Of a stretch of DNA of 64,000 nt, positions 34,031-41,391 are shown piece by piece; positions within the stretch are counted from its first letter, which is position 1; the number at the start of each line of letters is the position of its first letter. A program made the translations under genes and the position numbers. This stretch comes from Herbiconiux sp. A18JL235 (GTDB taxonomy: Bacteria; Actinomycetota; Actinomycetes; Actinomycetales; Microbacteriaceae). The notes under the pieces are model-generated. The model saw only the letters and a program-made list of their open reading frames with translations, did no database searches and was not told the origin of the DNA. The stretch lies in NCBI RefSeq assembly GCF_040939305.1, contig NZ_CP162511.1:992001-1056000 (forward strand), given 5' to 3'.

Positions 34031-34980
34031 GATCCGTCGACTCCCTCGAGTTCTCGCGCAACTTCGGATTCTGGAACGAAGCCGAGCAGCAGGCGCTGAT
34101 CTCATCGCGAGTCGCCATCGCTGGGGTCGGGGGCGTCGGCTACCAGGTGGGCACCAAGCTCGCGCGAATGGGTGTGTCGAGCTTCAGCATCGCCGACCCT
34201 GAAGACTTCGAGCCTCAGAACGCCAATCGTGTGCCCGGGGCGACGACCGCGACCTATGGCCGTTCGAAGGCCGACGTGTTCCGCGACGAGGTTCGAGCCA
34301 TCAACCCCCGTGCCCAGGTGCACGTCTACCGCGACGGCGTGACCGTCGAGAACGTCGACGAGTTCATGCAGGGGGCGACCCTGGTGTTCGACGAGTCGGA
34401 GACGACGCATCCGGAGATCGGGACGACGATCGCCCGAACCGCCCGGCGCCTCGGGATCCCGGACGTGCTGGTCGTCAATGTGGGCTTCGCGGCGCAGGTC
34501 ACGGCCTTCCACCCGCAGAGTAGATGGACCTTCGAGCGGTTCATGGGGCTCTCCAAGACGGCACCGCTGGAGGAGGTCGCGAAGGCAGAGGTCGACTTCT
34601 CGCGGTTCCTGCCGTACATCCCGCCGTACTCCGACCTGCGGGGGCTCGTTGCGATGACCACTCCGGCTGCTGACGGCTCACGAGTGTCGCTGCCGTCGAT
34701 CTCGCCAGGTGTCGACCTGGCGAGTGCTCTGGGCACCACGCAAGCGTTCCTTCACCTCACGGCGGCCGCGGGCATCCGTAATCGTCGTCTCCGTCCCATT
34801 TGGGCTCCGCGTCTGGCCTATCTCGACGCCTACACCCTGCGGGGCCGTGTGCTCCGCGCTGGCCGACCCGCGCATCTCCGGCACGTCGTCGCGGCGGCGC
34901 TCCGCGACCGCCTCGGGCGAAATCCCCAGGGCGCCTACACGCACGCGGACATCGCGCGTCGTTCGTCTAAGACCTTCTAG
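34027..34980 (+). CDS. Cysteine-free E1/ThiF-like adenylating enzyme
   Basis: A 317-aa protein with an E1-like ATP-binding domain: RVAIAGVGGVGYQVGTKLARMGVSSFSIAD (G33-x-G-G-x-G38), DFEPQNANRV and GRSKADVFRDEV (the conserved Arg and Lys), and VFDESE in place of the usual DATD(N). It contains no cysteine at all, so it has neither the CxxC zinc pairs nor a thioester cysteine. It must therefore act by carboxyl adenylation alone, as in MccB- or TcdA-like enzymes. It is translationally coupled to the N-acyltransferase (ATGA overlap), which suggests it activates, cyclises or conjugates the acylated product. The 3' end lies in a terminator. Confidence 0.75.
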   Translation: MRSVDSLEFSRNFGFWNEAEQQALISSRVAIAGVGGVGYQVGTKLARMGVSSFSIADPEDFEPQNANRVPGATTATYGRSKADVFRDEVRAINPRAQVHVYRDGVTVENVDEFMQGATLVFDESETTHPEIGTTIARTARRLGIPDVLVVNVGFAAQVTAFHPQSRWTFERFMGLSKTAPLEEVAKAEVDFSRFLPYIPPYSDLRGLVAMTTPAADGSRVSLPSISPGVDLASALGTTQAFLHLTAAAGIRNRRLRPIWAPRLAYLDAYTLRGRVLRAGRPAHLRHVVAAALRDRLGRNPQGAYTHADIARRSSKTF

Positions 34981-35000
34981 GATGTGTCTCCTAGATTTTT
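34976..35000 (+). terminator. Rho-independent terminator after the E1-like gene
   Basis: TCTAGGA-TGTGTC-TCCTAGA followed by TTTTT. The 7-bp stem begins inside the last codons and includes the TAG stop at 34978-34980. Outer GACC/GGTC bases can extend the stem. Confidence 0.75.
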
Positions 35001-35130
35001 GGTCCAAGCGGTAATGGCGTGGATCACGGTCATCTCGAAGACGTGCCCACTCGCATTCGCACCCTCGAAGCGTTCATTTTGACGAAACGTACCGGAGGTA
35101 AGATCGCGCTCATCGAAAGAGGGGGATCTC

Positions 35131-35235
35131 ATGATTACAAACGCGCACCCGTGCGAGACGCACGGAGTTGTCATGGTGTACGCCGAAGACGGCGTCCGCC
35201 GCACCTGGTGCCCGCTCTGCGAGCAAGCAAGCTGA
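35131..35235 (+). CDS. 34-residue Cys-rich small protein (zinc-ribbon-like)
   Basis: ATG at 35131 is preceded by GAGGGGGA about 4 bases upstream. The product has a CETHG motif near residue 8 and WCPLCEQ near the C-terminus, so C-x2-H and C-x2-C could bind one zinc ion. It is too short for ordinary gene callers. It lies beyond the terminator of the E1-like operon and ends 4 bases before the convergent Tat-exported protein gene. Function unknown; small zinc-ribbon proteins of this kind are widespread in actinobacteria. Confidence 0.55.
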   Translation: MITNAHPCETHGVVMVYAEDGVRRTWCPLCEQAS

Positions 35236-35238
35236 GAC

Positions 35239-35685
35239 TCAGACGCCGCCGTACGATATGGCGGTCAGCTCCACGTCGGGGTAGCCGGGGTACTGCACTG
35301 TGATGCCAGCCAAAACGCCCGCGGCTGGGAGCACGTAGCTGAACCAAAACGGCGTGGTAGATCCCGGTGCCACTGGCGCGACTGTCTCGACTACTGCCAC
35401 ATTCCCAGACATGGAGAGTACCCAGCCGGGTGCTTCAGGTTCGGATAAGGAGAATCCGGCGTCCGGATCGTCCAGCGGCGTAATCACGATGGTGATCTTC
35501 TCCGGCGTTGCTGATGACGGAGTCGTCGCGTACACGTAGATTGGCCGAGCCCTTCCCGCAGGCGGCACCACGAATGCAGTCAGAGTCTCCACGCTCGCAG
35601 AAGCAGACGGCGCAGCGGCAGCAGCCACCACGACCGGCGTGGCCCAGGCCGCCCTCAGCACCGTCCGACGTCCGATCTCACCCAT
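35239..35685 (-). CDS. Small Tat-exported protein of unknown function
   Basis: A 148-aa protein with the twin-arginine signal GEIGRRTVLRAAWATPVVVAAAAAPSASAS and a beta-rich mature part of about 110 residues (PIYVYATTPSSATPEKITIVI ... VELTAISYGG). ATG at 35685 is preceded by GGGGGA; an in-frame TTG lies at 35706. The signal type (RR-x-V-L-R-A-x-A-W-x-x-P-V) recurs in the next gene. It may be a surface or cell-wall protein. Confidence 0.75.
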   Translation of the reverse strand: MGEIGRRTVLRAAWATPVVVAAAAAPSASASVETLTAFVVPPAGRARPIYVYATTPSSATPEKITIVITPLDDPDAGFSLSEPEAPGWVLSMSGNVAVVETVAPVAPGSTTPFWFSYVLPAAGVLAGITVQYPGYPDVELTAISYGGV

Positions 35686-35930
35686 CAATTCCCCCAGCTT
35701 CGACAATCGTTGATCGAAAGGCTACAGGCAGCTGCTGCGCCGTGCCAGGCGGACGAAAGGACCGACAAGGCCACGCTATTCCTCCCGCACCGCAGCGGAG
35801 TCGAAATTCGCGCGGCTGTTGTGTCGGCGTGGGCAACATCGACTTCACCGTTCGCTCAAGGTCGATCGCGGGTTCGCCTTCATGGATGAAAATCTCGAAG
35901 CCATGCGCTCACTTCGCGCTCATTCTGGAA

Positions 35931-36353
35931 CTAGTCAGGTTCTGGCACCCAAACGATCGCGGTTGCCGCAGAGAAACCTGGGGCACTGACCGTCATCACC
36001 GTGTCAGAGTACTGTGGCGGTGTAACCGGCTCGAAGACGACCGTGAAGCTGAGGGTCCCATTTGAGGCGTCGACAGAGATCGGGCCGTCCACTGTGAGGG
36101 GCAGCGGGTCCGCGAAGGATACGCTCACATCCGCCCCCGTCGGGTAAGCAGACCCCGTACTCAGCGTGAACATCCCTGTCACTAGGAAAGTGCCGCCGAA
36201 GAAGGTTTGCGTGCTGTAATACTCTTCCGACAGCGCCAGTGACCCCGTGGACGCCTGTGACGCCACCGCGGCTGGGGCGGCAACCGCAACAGCTACGACT
36301 GGCGCCGACCACGCCCCGGCTCTCAGGACAGCGCGTCTCGATATCTGGCTCAT
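35931..36353 (-). CDS. Small Tat-exported protein, second of a pair
   Basis: A 140-aa protein with the signal MSQISRRAVLRAGAWSAPVVAVAVAAPAAVAS and a beta-sandwich-like mature domain of about 105 residues. It shares the signal peptide pattern of the preceding downstream gene but little of the mature sequence, so the two are neighbours of one class rather than recent duplicates. The 245-base gap between them shows no recognised element apart from a short coding-like stretch near 35861-35930. Confidence 0.75.
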   Translation of the reverse strand: MSQISRRAVLRAGAWSAPVVAVAVAAPAAVASQASTGSLALSEEYYSTQTFFGGTFLVTGMFTLSTGSAYPTGADVSVSFADPLPLTVDGPISVDASNGTLSFTVVFEPVTPPQYSDTVMTVSAPGFSAATAIVWVPEPD

Positions 36354-36445
36354 ACGAGAAGTGTGACAGACGATTGGTTAGCGCGGTAGTCCACCGAAAG
36401 GGGGGTGAATAGTGGTGGCGATCCCCCAATCGTCCGCGGCGGCCC

Positions 36446-36595
36446 TTAGGTGGCTGCAACCTGGCGTCGGAACCACAGCTCGTCCGCGCAATCTTCGGAA
36501 CATGCTCGCCAGGATGCGATCAGGTCCCGGGGCCGGAGTCTCAATCCGCAATTGAGACAGCGGCTGCTGCTCAGTCGGCGGGGCACATAGGTCAT
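36446..36595 (-). CDS. 49-residue zinc-finger-like protein
   Basis: ATG at 36595 has AAAGGA 6 bases upstream. The product contains SSRCLNCGLRLRPRDL and ACSEDCADELW, two C-x2/3-C pairs spaced about 20 residues apart, which fits a small treble-clef or zinc-ribbon fold that may bind nucleic acid. It is divergent from the XRE regulator, with a 13-base-arm inverted repeat between them. A longer in-frame start exists at 36748 but that extension would cross the repeat and overlap the regulator gene. Confidence 0.65.
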   Translation of the reverse strand: MTYVPRRLSSSRCLNCGLRLRPRDLIASWRACSEDCADELWFRRQVAAT

Positions 36596-36608
36596 CTCCA
36601 GTCCTTTC

Positions 36609-36643
36609 GTTATGGCTATCCAATTGTGATGGATAGCCATAAC
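36609..36643. promoter_or_regulatory. Operator-like perfect inverted repeat (13-base arms)
   Basis: GTTATGGCTATCC, a 9-base AT-rich spacer, GGATAGCCATAAC. It sits between the divergent zinc-finger-like gene (start 36595) and the XRE regulator gene (start 36677), so it is the probable binding site of the XRE protein. Confidence 0.8.
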
Positions 36644-36676
36644 ACTGCCAATGAGTAATTTCGGTGCACTTGCTGA

Positions 36677-36952
36677 GTGACTGATTACGGACCCGTGCCG
36701 GAACCGGATTTTGACGCGCTCCGCGAGGAACTCGCGCGAATCCGTCACGAGCGAGGCTGGTCTTACGACCAGCTTGCAGCGCGCTCAGGAGTCGGAAGGG
36801 CCACTCTCGTGTCCATGGAAAGCGGCAAGCCACGCCGGAACCCCGACAAGCCGGCGTCGCGGGGCAGCCTCGAATCGTGGTACCGGATAGCGCGGGCCTT
36901 TGACGTCGAGCTTGGGGAGTTGCTCCGGCCGCTGTATGGCAAGAGGCACTGA
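36677..36952 (+). CDS. XRE-family helix-turn-helix regulator
   Basis: A 91-aa protein that is almost only a Cro/CI-type HTH: LREELARIRHERGWSYDQLAARSGVGRATLVSMESGKPRR, then SLESWYRIARAFDVELGELL. It starts with GTG at 36677 without a strong ribosome site. It probably represses itself and the zinc-finger-like gene from the inverted repeat upstream. The insertion KPRRNPDKPASRG between recognition helix and helix 4 is longer than usual. Confidence 0.85.
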   Translation: MTDYGPVPEPDFDALREELARIRHERGWSYDQLAARSGVGRATLVSMESGKPRRNPDKPASRGSLESWYRIARAFDVELGELLRPLYGKRH

Positions 36953-36953
36953 T

Positions 36954-37382
36954 CTAGCGCCGCAGCGCGTAGACCGCGCCGGCCACGACCGTGCCGAGGG
37001 CGCCGCCGAAAGTATTGGCGACGACGTCGCGGTAGGTGGCGAAGCGGTGGGGGAGGAGCAGGTACTGAACGAACTCGATCGAGGTCGACGCGGCGGCGCA
37101 GATGAGGAGTGCCAGCCACCACCAGCGGCGCCCCAGAACGAGGCCGATGAGGATGCCGAGCGGCACGAACATGCCGACGTTGGCGGCGAACTCGATCTGC
37201 TGATACCCGATCGAGCGCGGGAGACCCTGGGCGTGCAGCTGCGCGATAAGGTGCAGCAGATCTGACCTCGACGCCGAGTCGACCGGCGACGGCCAGAACA
37301 CCACGAACGCCACGCCCAGCCCGTAGAGCACGAGCAGCACGGCCGCGACGGTGCGCAGCACGGGCGCTGATGATTTCGTCAT
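36954..37382 (-). CDS. VanZ-family membrane protein
   Basis: A 142-aa protein with four membrane segments and the VanZ hallmarks: an N-terminal FVVFWPSPVD, QIEFAANVGMFVPLGILI, SIEFVQYLLLPHRFATYRDVVANTFGGALG. VanZ gives low-level teicoplanin resistance in enterococci; most relatives have no assigned role and are linked loosely to the envelope. ATG at 37382 is preferred over upstream in-frame starts. It lies 22 bases downstream of the DUF418-like gene. Confidence 0.85.
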   Translation of the reverse strand: MTKSSAPVLRTVAAVLLVLYGLGVAFVVFWPSPVDSASRSDLLHLIAQLHAQGLPRSIGYQQIEFAANVGMFVPLGILIGLVLGRRWWWLALLICAAASTSIEFVQYLLLPHRFATYRDVVANTFGGALGTVVAGAVYALRR

Positions 37383-37404
37383 AGGAAACGACGACACTAC
37401 CCGA

Positions 37405-38508
37405 TCACGCTGGGGTCGAGCTGCGCTCCGGCCGGGGCGAGCGCGAGACACGGTAGCGGCCCGAGAGGAAGCCGATCACCCACTCGATCGGCCCCTTGCC
37501 GACAAATCTCCACCACAGGATGCCGGCGCCGGGCACCGCGAGCACGATGAGAATCCAGGCGGAATAGTTGTTCTCGCTGAACACGAGCGTGCCGCTCTTC
37601 GCGAGCCAGGCCACGATCGCCACCTGCAGAACGTAGAGCGAGAGGGCGACTGTGCCGATCGCCCGGAAGGGCACGAACACGTCGCGGATGAAGCGCGCGG
37701 GCGCCTCTGCACGCACCGTTGCGAGCAGCATGATGACCGCCAGGGCGCCCAGCACGAGCCCGGTGTCGTGGAGGGTGTCAAGGTAGCTCCCCGAGGGCCC
37801 ACGCTGGACCGACCACAGACGACGGATGAGGAAGTCGCCTCCCCAGGCGAGAGGGGCGAGGATCAGCATGGTCCAGGCGAGCCGTCGCGACGAGAACCCG
37901 ATCCTAAACACGACGGCGCCGAACAGGAACCACGGCAGGAGGTTCGTCACCCGGTAGTGCGGGTTCAGGAAAACCCAGTCGAGGAAGGTCGCGCCCAGGC
38001 TCCCCGGAAGCGCCATGGTCGGCTCCACGACTCCCGTCACGAAGGCGTTGAGCGGTGCGCCGGCGACAACGACGACCGCGATGACGGCGACCAGCGCCTT
38101 GGTCGGCAGGAGAAGAAGGGGAGTGCCGACGGCCAGGACGATACCCAGGAACGACAGGATGATGGCGATCCAGCTTCCCCAGGTCTGCAACCAGACCCCG
38201 AGAACGACCAGGATGCATCCGCGGATCACGTTCTGCACGATGACGGCCCGAACGCCGTGGGGGTCGAGACGAGTCTTCGCGAGGACGATCGCCGTCGCCA
38301 TGCCCATCACGCACGCGAACAGGGGCGACGCCACATCGTTGAGCTGACGCTCGAGAAAGCGCACGGCTCCCGGCACCTGCGGCAGCAGCGGGACGGCGTG
38401 GGCGACGAGCATGGCGAAGATCGCGAATCCCCTCGCCACATCGGGAACCACCACCCGATCGGCCTGAGTGCGCGGTGCGACCGGCCTCACCACATGCACG
38501 CTCGCCAT
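37405..38508 (-). CDS. DUF418/acyltransferase-like multi-pass membrane protein
   Basis: A 367-aa protein with about ten membrane segments. The N-terminal VVVPDVARGFAIFAMLVAHAVPL is typical of DUF418/HGSNAT-type proteins (D-x-x-R-G-x-A-I-x-x-M). The C-terminal half has GTVALSLYVLQVAIVAWL and WWRFVGKGPIEWVIGFLS, as in the DUF418 domain. ATG at 38508 follows GGGAAGGG by about 6 bases. These proteins are thought to acylate surface molecules, though this is unproven. A related gene lies at 41392-42504. Confidence 0.75.
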   Translation of the reverse strand: MASVHVVRPVAPRTQADRVVVPDVARGFAIFAMLVAHAVPLLPQVPGAVRFLERQLNDVASPLFACVMGMATAIVLAKTRLDPHGVRAVIVQNVIRGCILVVLGVWLQTWGSWIAIILSFLGIVLAVGTPLLLLPTKALVAVIAVVVVAGAPLNAFVTGVVEPTMALPGSLGATFLDWVFLNPHYRVTNLLPWFLFGAVVFRIGFSSRRLAWTMLILAPLAWGGDFLIRRLWSVQRGPSGSYLDTLHDTGLVLGALAVIMLLATVRAEAPARFIRDVFVPFRAIGTVALSLYVLQVAIVAWLAKSGTLVFSENNYSAWILIVLAVPGAGILWWRFVGKGPIEWVIGFLSGRYRVSRSPRPERSSTPA

Positions 38509-38673
38509 CGCGTCACCCTTCCCCTCGCGTGCCCCGAGCCTAGACGGGGCCATCGCGCGAAGGGAAATGTGTGATTGCGGTTCAGCCGCCCATGCTTCGG
38601 AGCTACGGGGGCTCGTCGCGGGGTCAGACACGGTTCGCCTGACGACAGCGGCGCGGTCGGCGCCGTCGACGTT

Positions 38674-39051
38674 TCAGATGGAAGACCAGGCCTCGGGGTA
38701 GACGAGGTTCGAGAGGAGCGCGACCACCCAGATCACAAGGACGACGCTGCATAGCGCCAACACCGCTACCCAACGCGCCACCGCCGTGACAGTCAGCTTG
38801 GGCGGGCGGCTCAATCGCCAGCACCAGACGGCGCTGTTAGCGGCCCCGACAAACAGACATGCTGCAACGCCGAGAGCTTGGCTCGCCCACACACCCTTGC
38901 TCTGATCGATGAGAACCACTGTCGCGGTGAAGAAGGCCGCAGCGCTCGCTAAGAGCAGGGCCGCGACCGCCAACAGCACGATTTGTCTGCGTGGCCATGA
39001 AGTCCGTGGGGCTCGGTGCACCTTCTTCGGCGGGCCTGCCTCAGCTGTCAT
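38674..39051 (-). CDS. Small membrane protein, unrecognised
   Basis: A 125-aa protein with a basic N-terminus (PKKVHRAPRTSWPRR) and three hydrophobic segments (about 23-45, 55-75, 92-115). Its start overlaps the end of the upstream gene by 11 bases, so the two are probably coupled. No family recognised. Confidence 0.6.
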   Translation of the reverse strand: MTAEAGPPKKVHRAPRTSWPRRQIVLLAVAALLLASAAAFFTATVVLIDQSKGVWASQALGVAACLFVGAANSAVWCWRLSRPPKLTVTAVARWVAVLALCSVVLVIWVVALLSNLVYPEAWSSI

Positions 39052-39580
39052 GGGAGGGATGCTGTCGGCGTCTTCCGCCCCACTCGCGGTTCCAGTACGC
39101 AGCGTTGGCGCTCGTGGTCTTGAGTACTCGATCGGGGGCTGGGGGAGCCGGCCAGAACTGCAGGAGGTAGTGGTCGACGATGCCCTCTGCGAACTCGCCG
39201 TCGTGGCCGGCGTCGCGGCCGCGGGCGTTGACGCGTACGCGGTAGGTGGCCGGGGGGAGATCGAGGGTGCCGCCGACGTCTCCGCCCCAGGTCATCCAGA
39301 CGATCGGCTCGCCCGAACGGAAGGTGGTCGAGACTTCGACGATGTCTTCCCAGTCCTCGAGAGGAGGTTCCTCCGTCCAGTGCTCGACTCTCACCGAAGA
39401 CCCGCCGCCCCACCGCGCGAGAGGGAGGTAGAGCACTCCCGGAACGGCGGCGGCGACCCATCCGTTCTCCTGACCGGCGAAGAACCGGTCGGCGCCACCG
39501 TCGAAGCCCTCCGCAGCCTGCACGATCTCGAACTGGCCGTAGTTGGTGAACACCAGAGCATCCATCAGCACCGATCTCAT
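39041..39580 (-). CDS. Unrecognised soluble protein (competence/phage-like beta-rich domain)
   Basis: A 179-aa protein rich in Trp, Gly and acidic residues (ARWGGGSSVRVEHWTEEPP, WEDIVEVSTTFRSGEPIVWMTWGGDVGG, TYRVRVNARGRD). It ends in a basic His/Arg-rich tail. The sequence looks like a compact beta domain in the cytosol; there is no signal or membrane segment. I recognise no family. ATG at 39580 is used; a second in-frame ATG is five codons on. Confidence 0.55.
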   Translation of the reverse strand: MRSVLMDALVFTNYGQFEIVQAAEGFDGGADRFFAGQENGWVAAAVPGVLYLPLARWGGGSSVRVEHWTEEPPLEDWEDIVEVSTTFRSGEPIVWMTWGGDVGGTLDLPPATYRVRVNARGRDAGHDGEFAEGIVDHYLLQFWPAPPAPDRVLKTTSANAAYWNREWGGRRRQHPSHDS

Positions 39581-39600
39581 GCTCGAACTCTAGCGATGCC

Positions 39601-39963
39601 TCAGCGGCGGTCGATGAGGTGGCCGCGCACGATGAGCAGGCAGCCACCGGCGATGCCCGCGATCCCGATGACGAACAGGATCGTGGGCCCCAGCTGGTAG
39701 TTGTGGACGGTCTGCGGGCCGATCGCGTCGTCGGGGCTGTCGTAGGTGCAGTCGATGCCCAGGGGGAAAAGACTCACGCCGCCGGAGACCTCGGTGTTCT
39801 CGTAGTAGGGCCCACCAACCGTGGGGAACGGGCCGTGGTAGCACTGCACCTCGGCCGGCGCCCATCCGTTGTGTACCCGGCCAAGGAGGAGCATGAGCAC
39901 CACGACGATGCCGAAGACCACGATGAACAGCCACCCGACGACCCTGTGCCCGCGTGCGCTCAT
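39601..39963 (-). CDS. Small membrane protein, unrecognised
   Basis: A 120-aa protein with two membrane segments (about residues 8-28 and 92-112) that bracket an extracytoplasmic loop with two Cys (VQCYHGPFPT, GIDCTYDSP), which could form a disulfide. It lies 20 bases upstream of the preceding gene on the same strand. No family recognised. Confidence 0.55.
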   Translation of the reverse strand: MSARGHRVVGWLFIVVFGIVVVLMLLLGRVHNGWAPAEVQCYHGPFPTVGGPYYENTEVSGGVSLFPLGIDCTYDSPDDAIGPQTVHNYQLGPTILFVIGIAGIAGGCLLIVRGHLIDRR

Positions 39964-39996
39964 GGGTTCAGAGTAGAGCGCGACCGCGGCCAGGAC

Positions 39997-40311
39997 TCAG
40001 TCGATGGCGTCGCCGGCGATCTCGCGGAGGGTGGTGAGGTGGGTGCGCCAGACCGTGCGGCCCTCGCGGGTGAGGGTGAGGGAGGTGCGGGGCATCTTGC
40101 CGGCGAACGACTTGCCGACCTTGAGGTAGCCCGCGGCCTCGAGGGAGGAGACCTGCTTGCTGAGGGCGGAGTCGGTGATCTCGACGGCGTCGCGCACCTC
40201 TTTGAACGAGAGGGTGCCGGCGCGGTCGAGAGCGGCGACGATCGAGAAGCGCACGGGGTTCTGCAGAAGCTCGTCGAGGCGGTGGCGGGGGTGATGCTCG
40301 GTGCTGGTCAC
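39997..40311 (-). CDS. Winged-helix transcriptional regulator (HTH_34-like)
   Basis: A 104-aa protein: LLQNPVRFSIVAALDRAGTLSFKEVRDAVEITDSALSKQVSSLEAAGYLKV, then a wing (KSFAGKMPRTSLTLTREGR). This fits the HTH_34/MarR-like one-domain regulators, in which LNNPxRFxIxxAL is the usual first helix. GTG at 40311 overlaps the stop of the upstream membrane protein gene (GTGA), so the pair is translated together. A likely target is the direct repeat at 40767-40796. Confidence 0.8.
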   Translation of the reverse strand: MTSTEHHPRHRLDELLQNPVRFSIVAALDRAGTLSFKEVRDAVEITDSALSKQVSSLEAAGYLKVGKSFAGKMPRTSLTLTREGRTVWRTHLTTLREIAGDAID

Positions 40312-40739
40312 GGCCGACCCTCTCGGGCTGCGCTCACGAGGGCCACGGCGAGGATGAGCCCCGAGGTGATGGCCGCCAGCACGACCGAGCCGTGTGCCCA
40401 CGCGACGACGGCGATCGCCGCGATGTAGGCCACCGACCAGCTGGCGATGGTGAGGGCCCACCGCCGGCTGCGGGCGAACGCCGAGCGGCCCCTGATGCTG
40501 ATCATGAAGAACAGCAGCAGCGCGAACGCCACGCCCAGCGTGCCGACGTAGGCGAGGCCGAACGCGCGCCCGGTGGTGAGCGCCATGGCGAAGGTACCCA
40601 TCGACGTGGCGACGCCGAGGGCCAGGATGAACGCGATGTACGGCCAGCGCGTCGCCTCGTGCGCAGACCGGCTCAGACGCTCCGCTCGATCGAGGAGCTC
40701 GCGGGCTTCCGCTGGTGTGATGGTGTCGCTGGGGTGCAT
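40308..40739 (-). CDS. Four-helix membrane protein coupled to an HTH_34 regulator
   Basis: A 143-aa protein with a short cytosolic N-terminus (ITPAEARELLDRAERLSRSA) and four membrane segments. Such genes are commonly paired with an HTH_34 or PadR-like regulator in actinobacteria; the membrane protein may sense or relay a signal, but no mechanism is known. Its stop is inside the start of the regulator gene. Confidence 0.65.
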   Translation of the reverse strand: MHPSDTITPAEARELLDRAERLSRSAHEATRWPYIAFILALGVATSMGTFAMALTTGRAFGLAYVGTLGVAFALLLFFMISIRGRSAFARSRRWALTIASWSVAYIAAIAVVAWAHGSVVLAAITSGLILAVALVSAAREGRP

Positions 40740-40766
40740 GATGCCGCCTTTCCTTGGTTCAAGGAT

Positions 40767-40796
40767 GGCATGTAGTTTCCATTAAGGCAAGTAGTT
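40767..40796. promoter_or_regulatory. Direct-repeat operator candidate (GGCAnGTAGTT x2)
   Basis: GGCATGTAGTT (40767-40777) and GGCAAGTAGTT (40786-40796) are direct repeats with one mismatch and a 19-base period, close to two helical turns. They lie 28-57 bases upstream of the membrane protein/regulator pair, as expected for an autoregulatory site. Confidence 0.55.
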
Positions 40797-40820
40797 GCAG
40801 TTGAGCGACTTGGACAGCTC

Positions 40821-41309
40821 TCAGTTGCTGCTGCTGGCGCGCTCGAGCGTGATCGTCGGGTCGTCGAACGGGCCGCTGATGGAGCAGAAGGAGGCGCTGG
40901 TCCAGTCGCCGGAGTCGGCGGTCCAGTGCACGTGCATCATGAGGGCGTCGGGGTCGTCGGAGACGGGGGTGGTGATCTTCTCCTCGGCGATGGGGTTGGT
41001 GTCGGCGGGGTCGAACGGCGTGTAGGTGCCGGGGCTCGCGACGGTCTCCTCGGAGAGTCCGACGCAGACCTCGTAGGCGGCCTCGAGGTCGTACGGCGCC
41101 GCGGCCGTCGGCTCGGGCGTCGCCGTGCCGCTGGGCGTCGTGGTCGGCGTGGGAGGCGGCGTCGAACTCGGCGTGGGCGTCGGGGTCGATGAGGGGGTGG
41201 TGGCGACCGTCTCGGGGGGTGCGGGAGTCGCGGTGCACCCTGCCAGCCCTGCACCCGCCAGAAGCGCGGCGGCGGCCGAGGCGGTGACGATCTTCAGTCG
41301 AAGTCTCAT
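40821..41309 (-). CDS. Lipoprotein with Thr/Pro-rich linker
   Basis: A 162-aa protein with a lipoprotein signal (LLAGAGLAGCTATPAPP; lipobox LAGC at about residues 22-25), a Thr/Pro/Ser-rich linker (residues 29-70) and a small acidic C-terminal domain with two Cys (YEVCVGLSEETV, SASFCSISG). It is anchored at the outer face of the membrane. No family recognised. Confidence 0.75.
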   Translation of the reverse strand: MRLRLKIVTASAAAALLAGAGLAGCTATPAPPETVATTPSSTPTPTPSSTPPPTPTTTPSGTATPEPTAAAPYDLEAAYEVCVGLSEETVASPGTYTPFDPADTNPIAEEKITTPVSDDPDALMMHVHWTADSGDWTSASFCSISGPFDDPTITLERASSSN

Positions 41310-41379
41310 GCTGCGAGCGTACGACGATCGTCGACTTGCGCACGGGGGCCGCCGGCCACAAATCCGAGTATTTGTCAGC

Positions 41380-41391
41380 TACGCTTGCCGG
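41380..41391 (+). promoter_or_regulatory. Leaderless -10 for the HGSNAT-like gene
   Basis: TACGCT (41380-41385) ends 6 bases before GTG 41392. No -35 consensus and no Shine-Dalgarno are seen, which fits a leaderless start. Confidence 0.4.

Noticed and set aside
35861..35930. Coding-like stretch (VDRGFAFMDENLEAMRSLRA) as a gene remnant
   Set aside because: Only about 30 residues, no ribosome site or start, and no family recognised.
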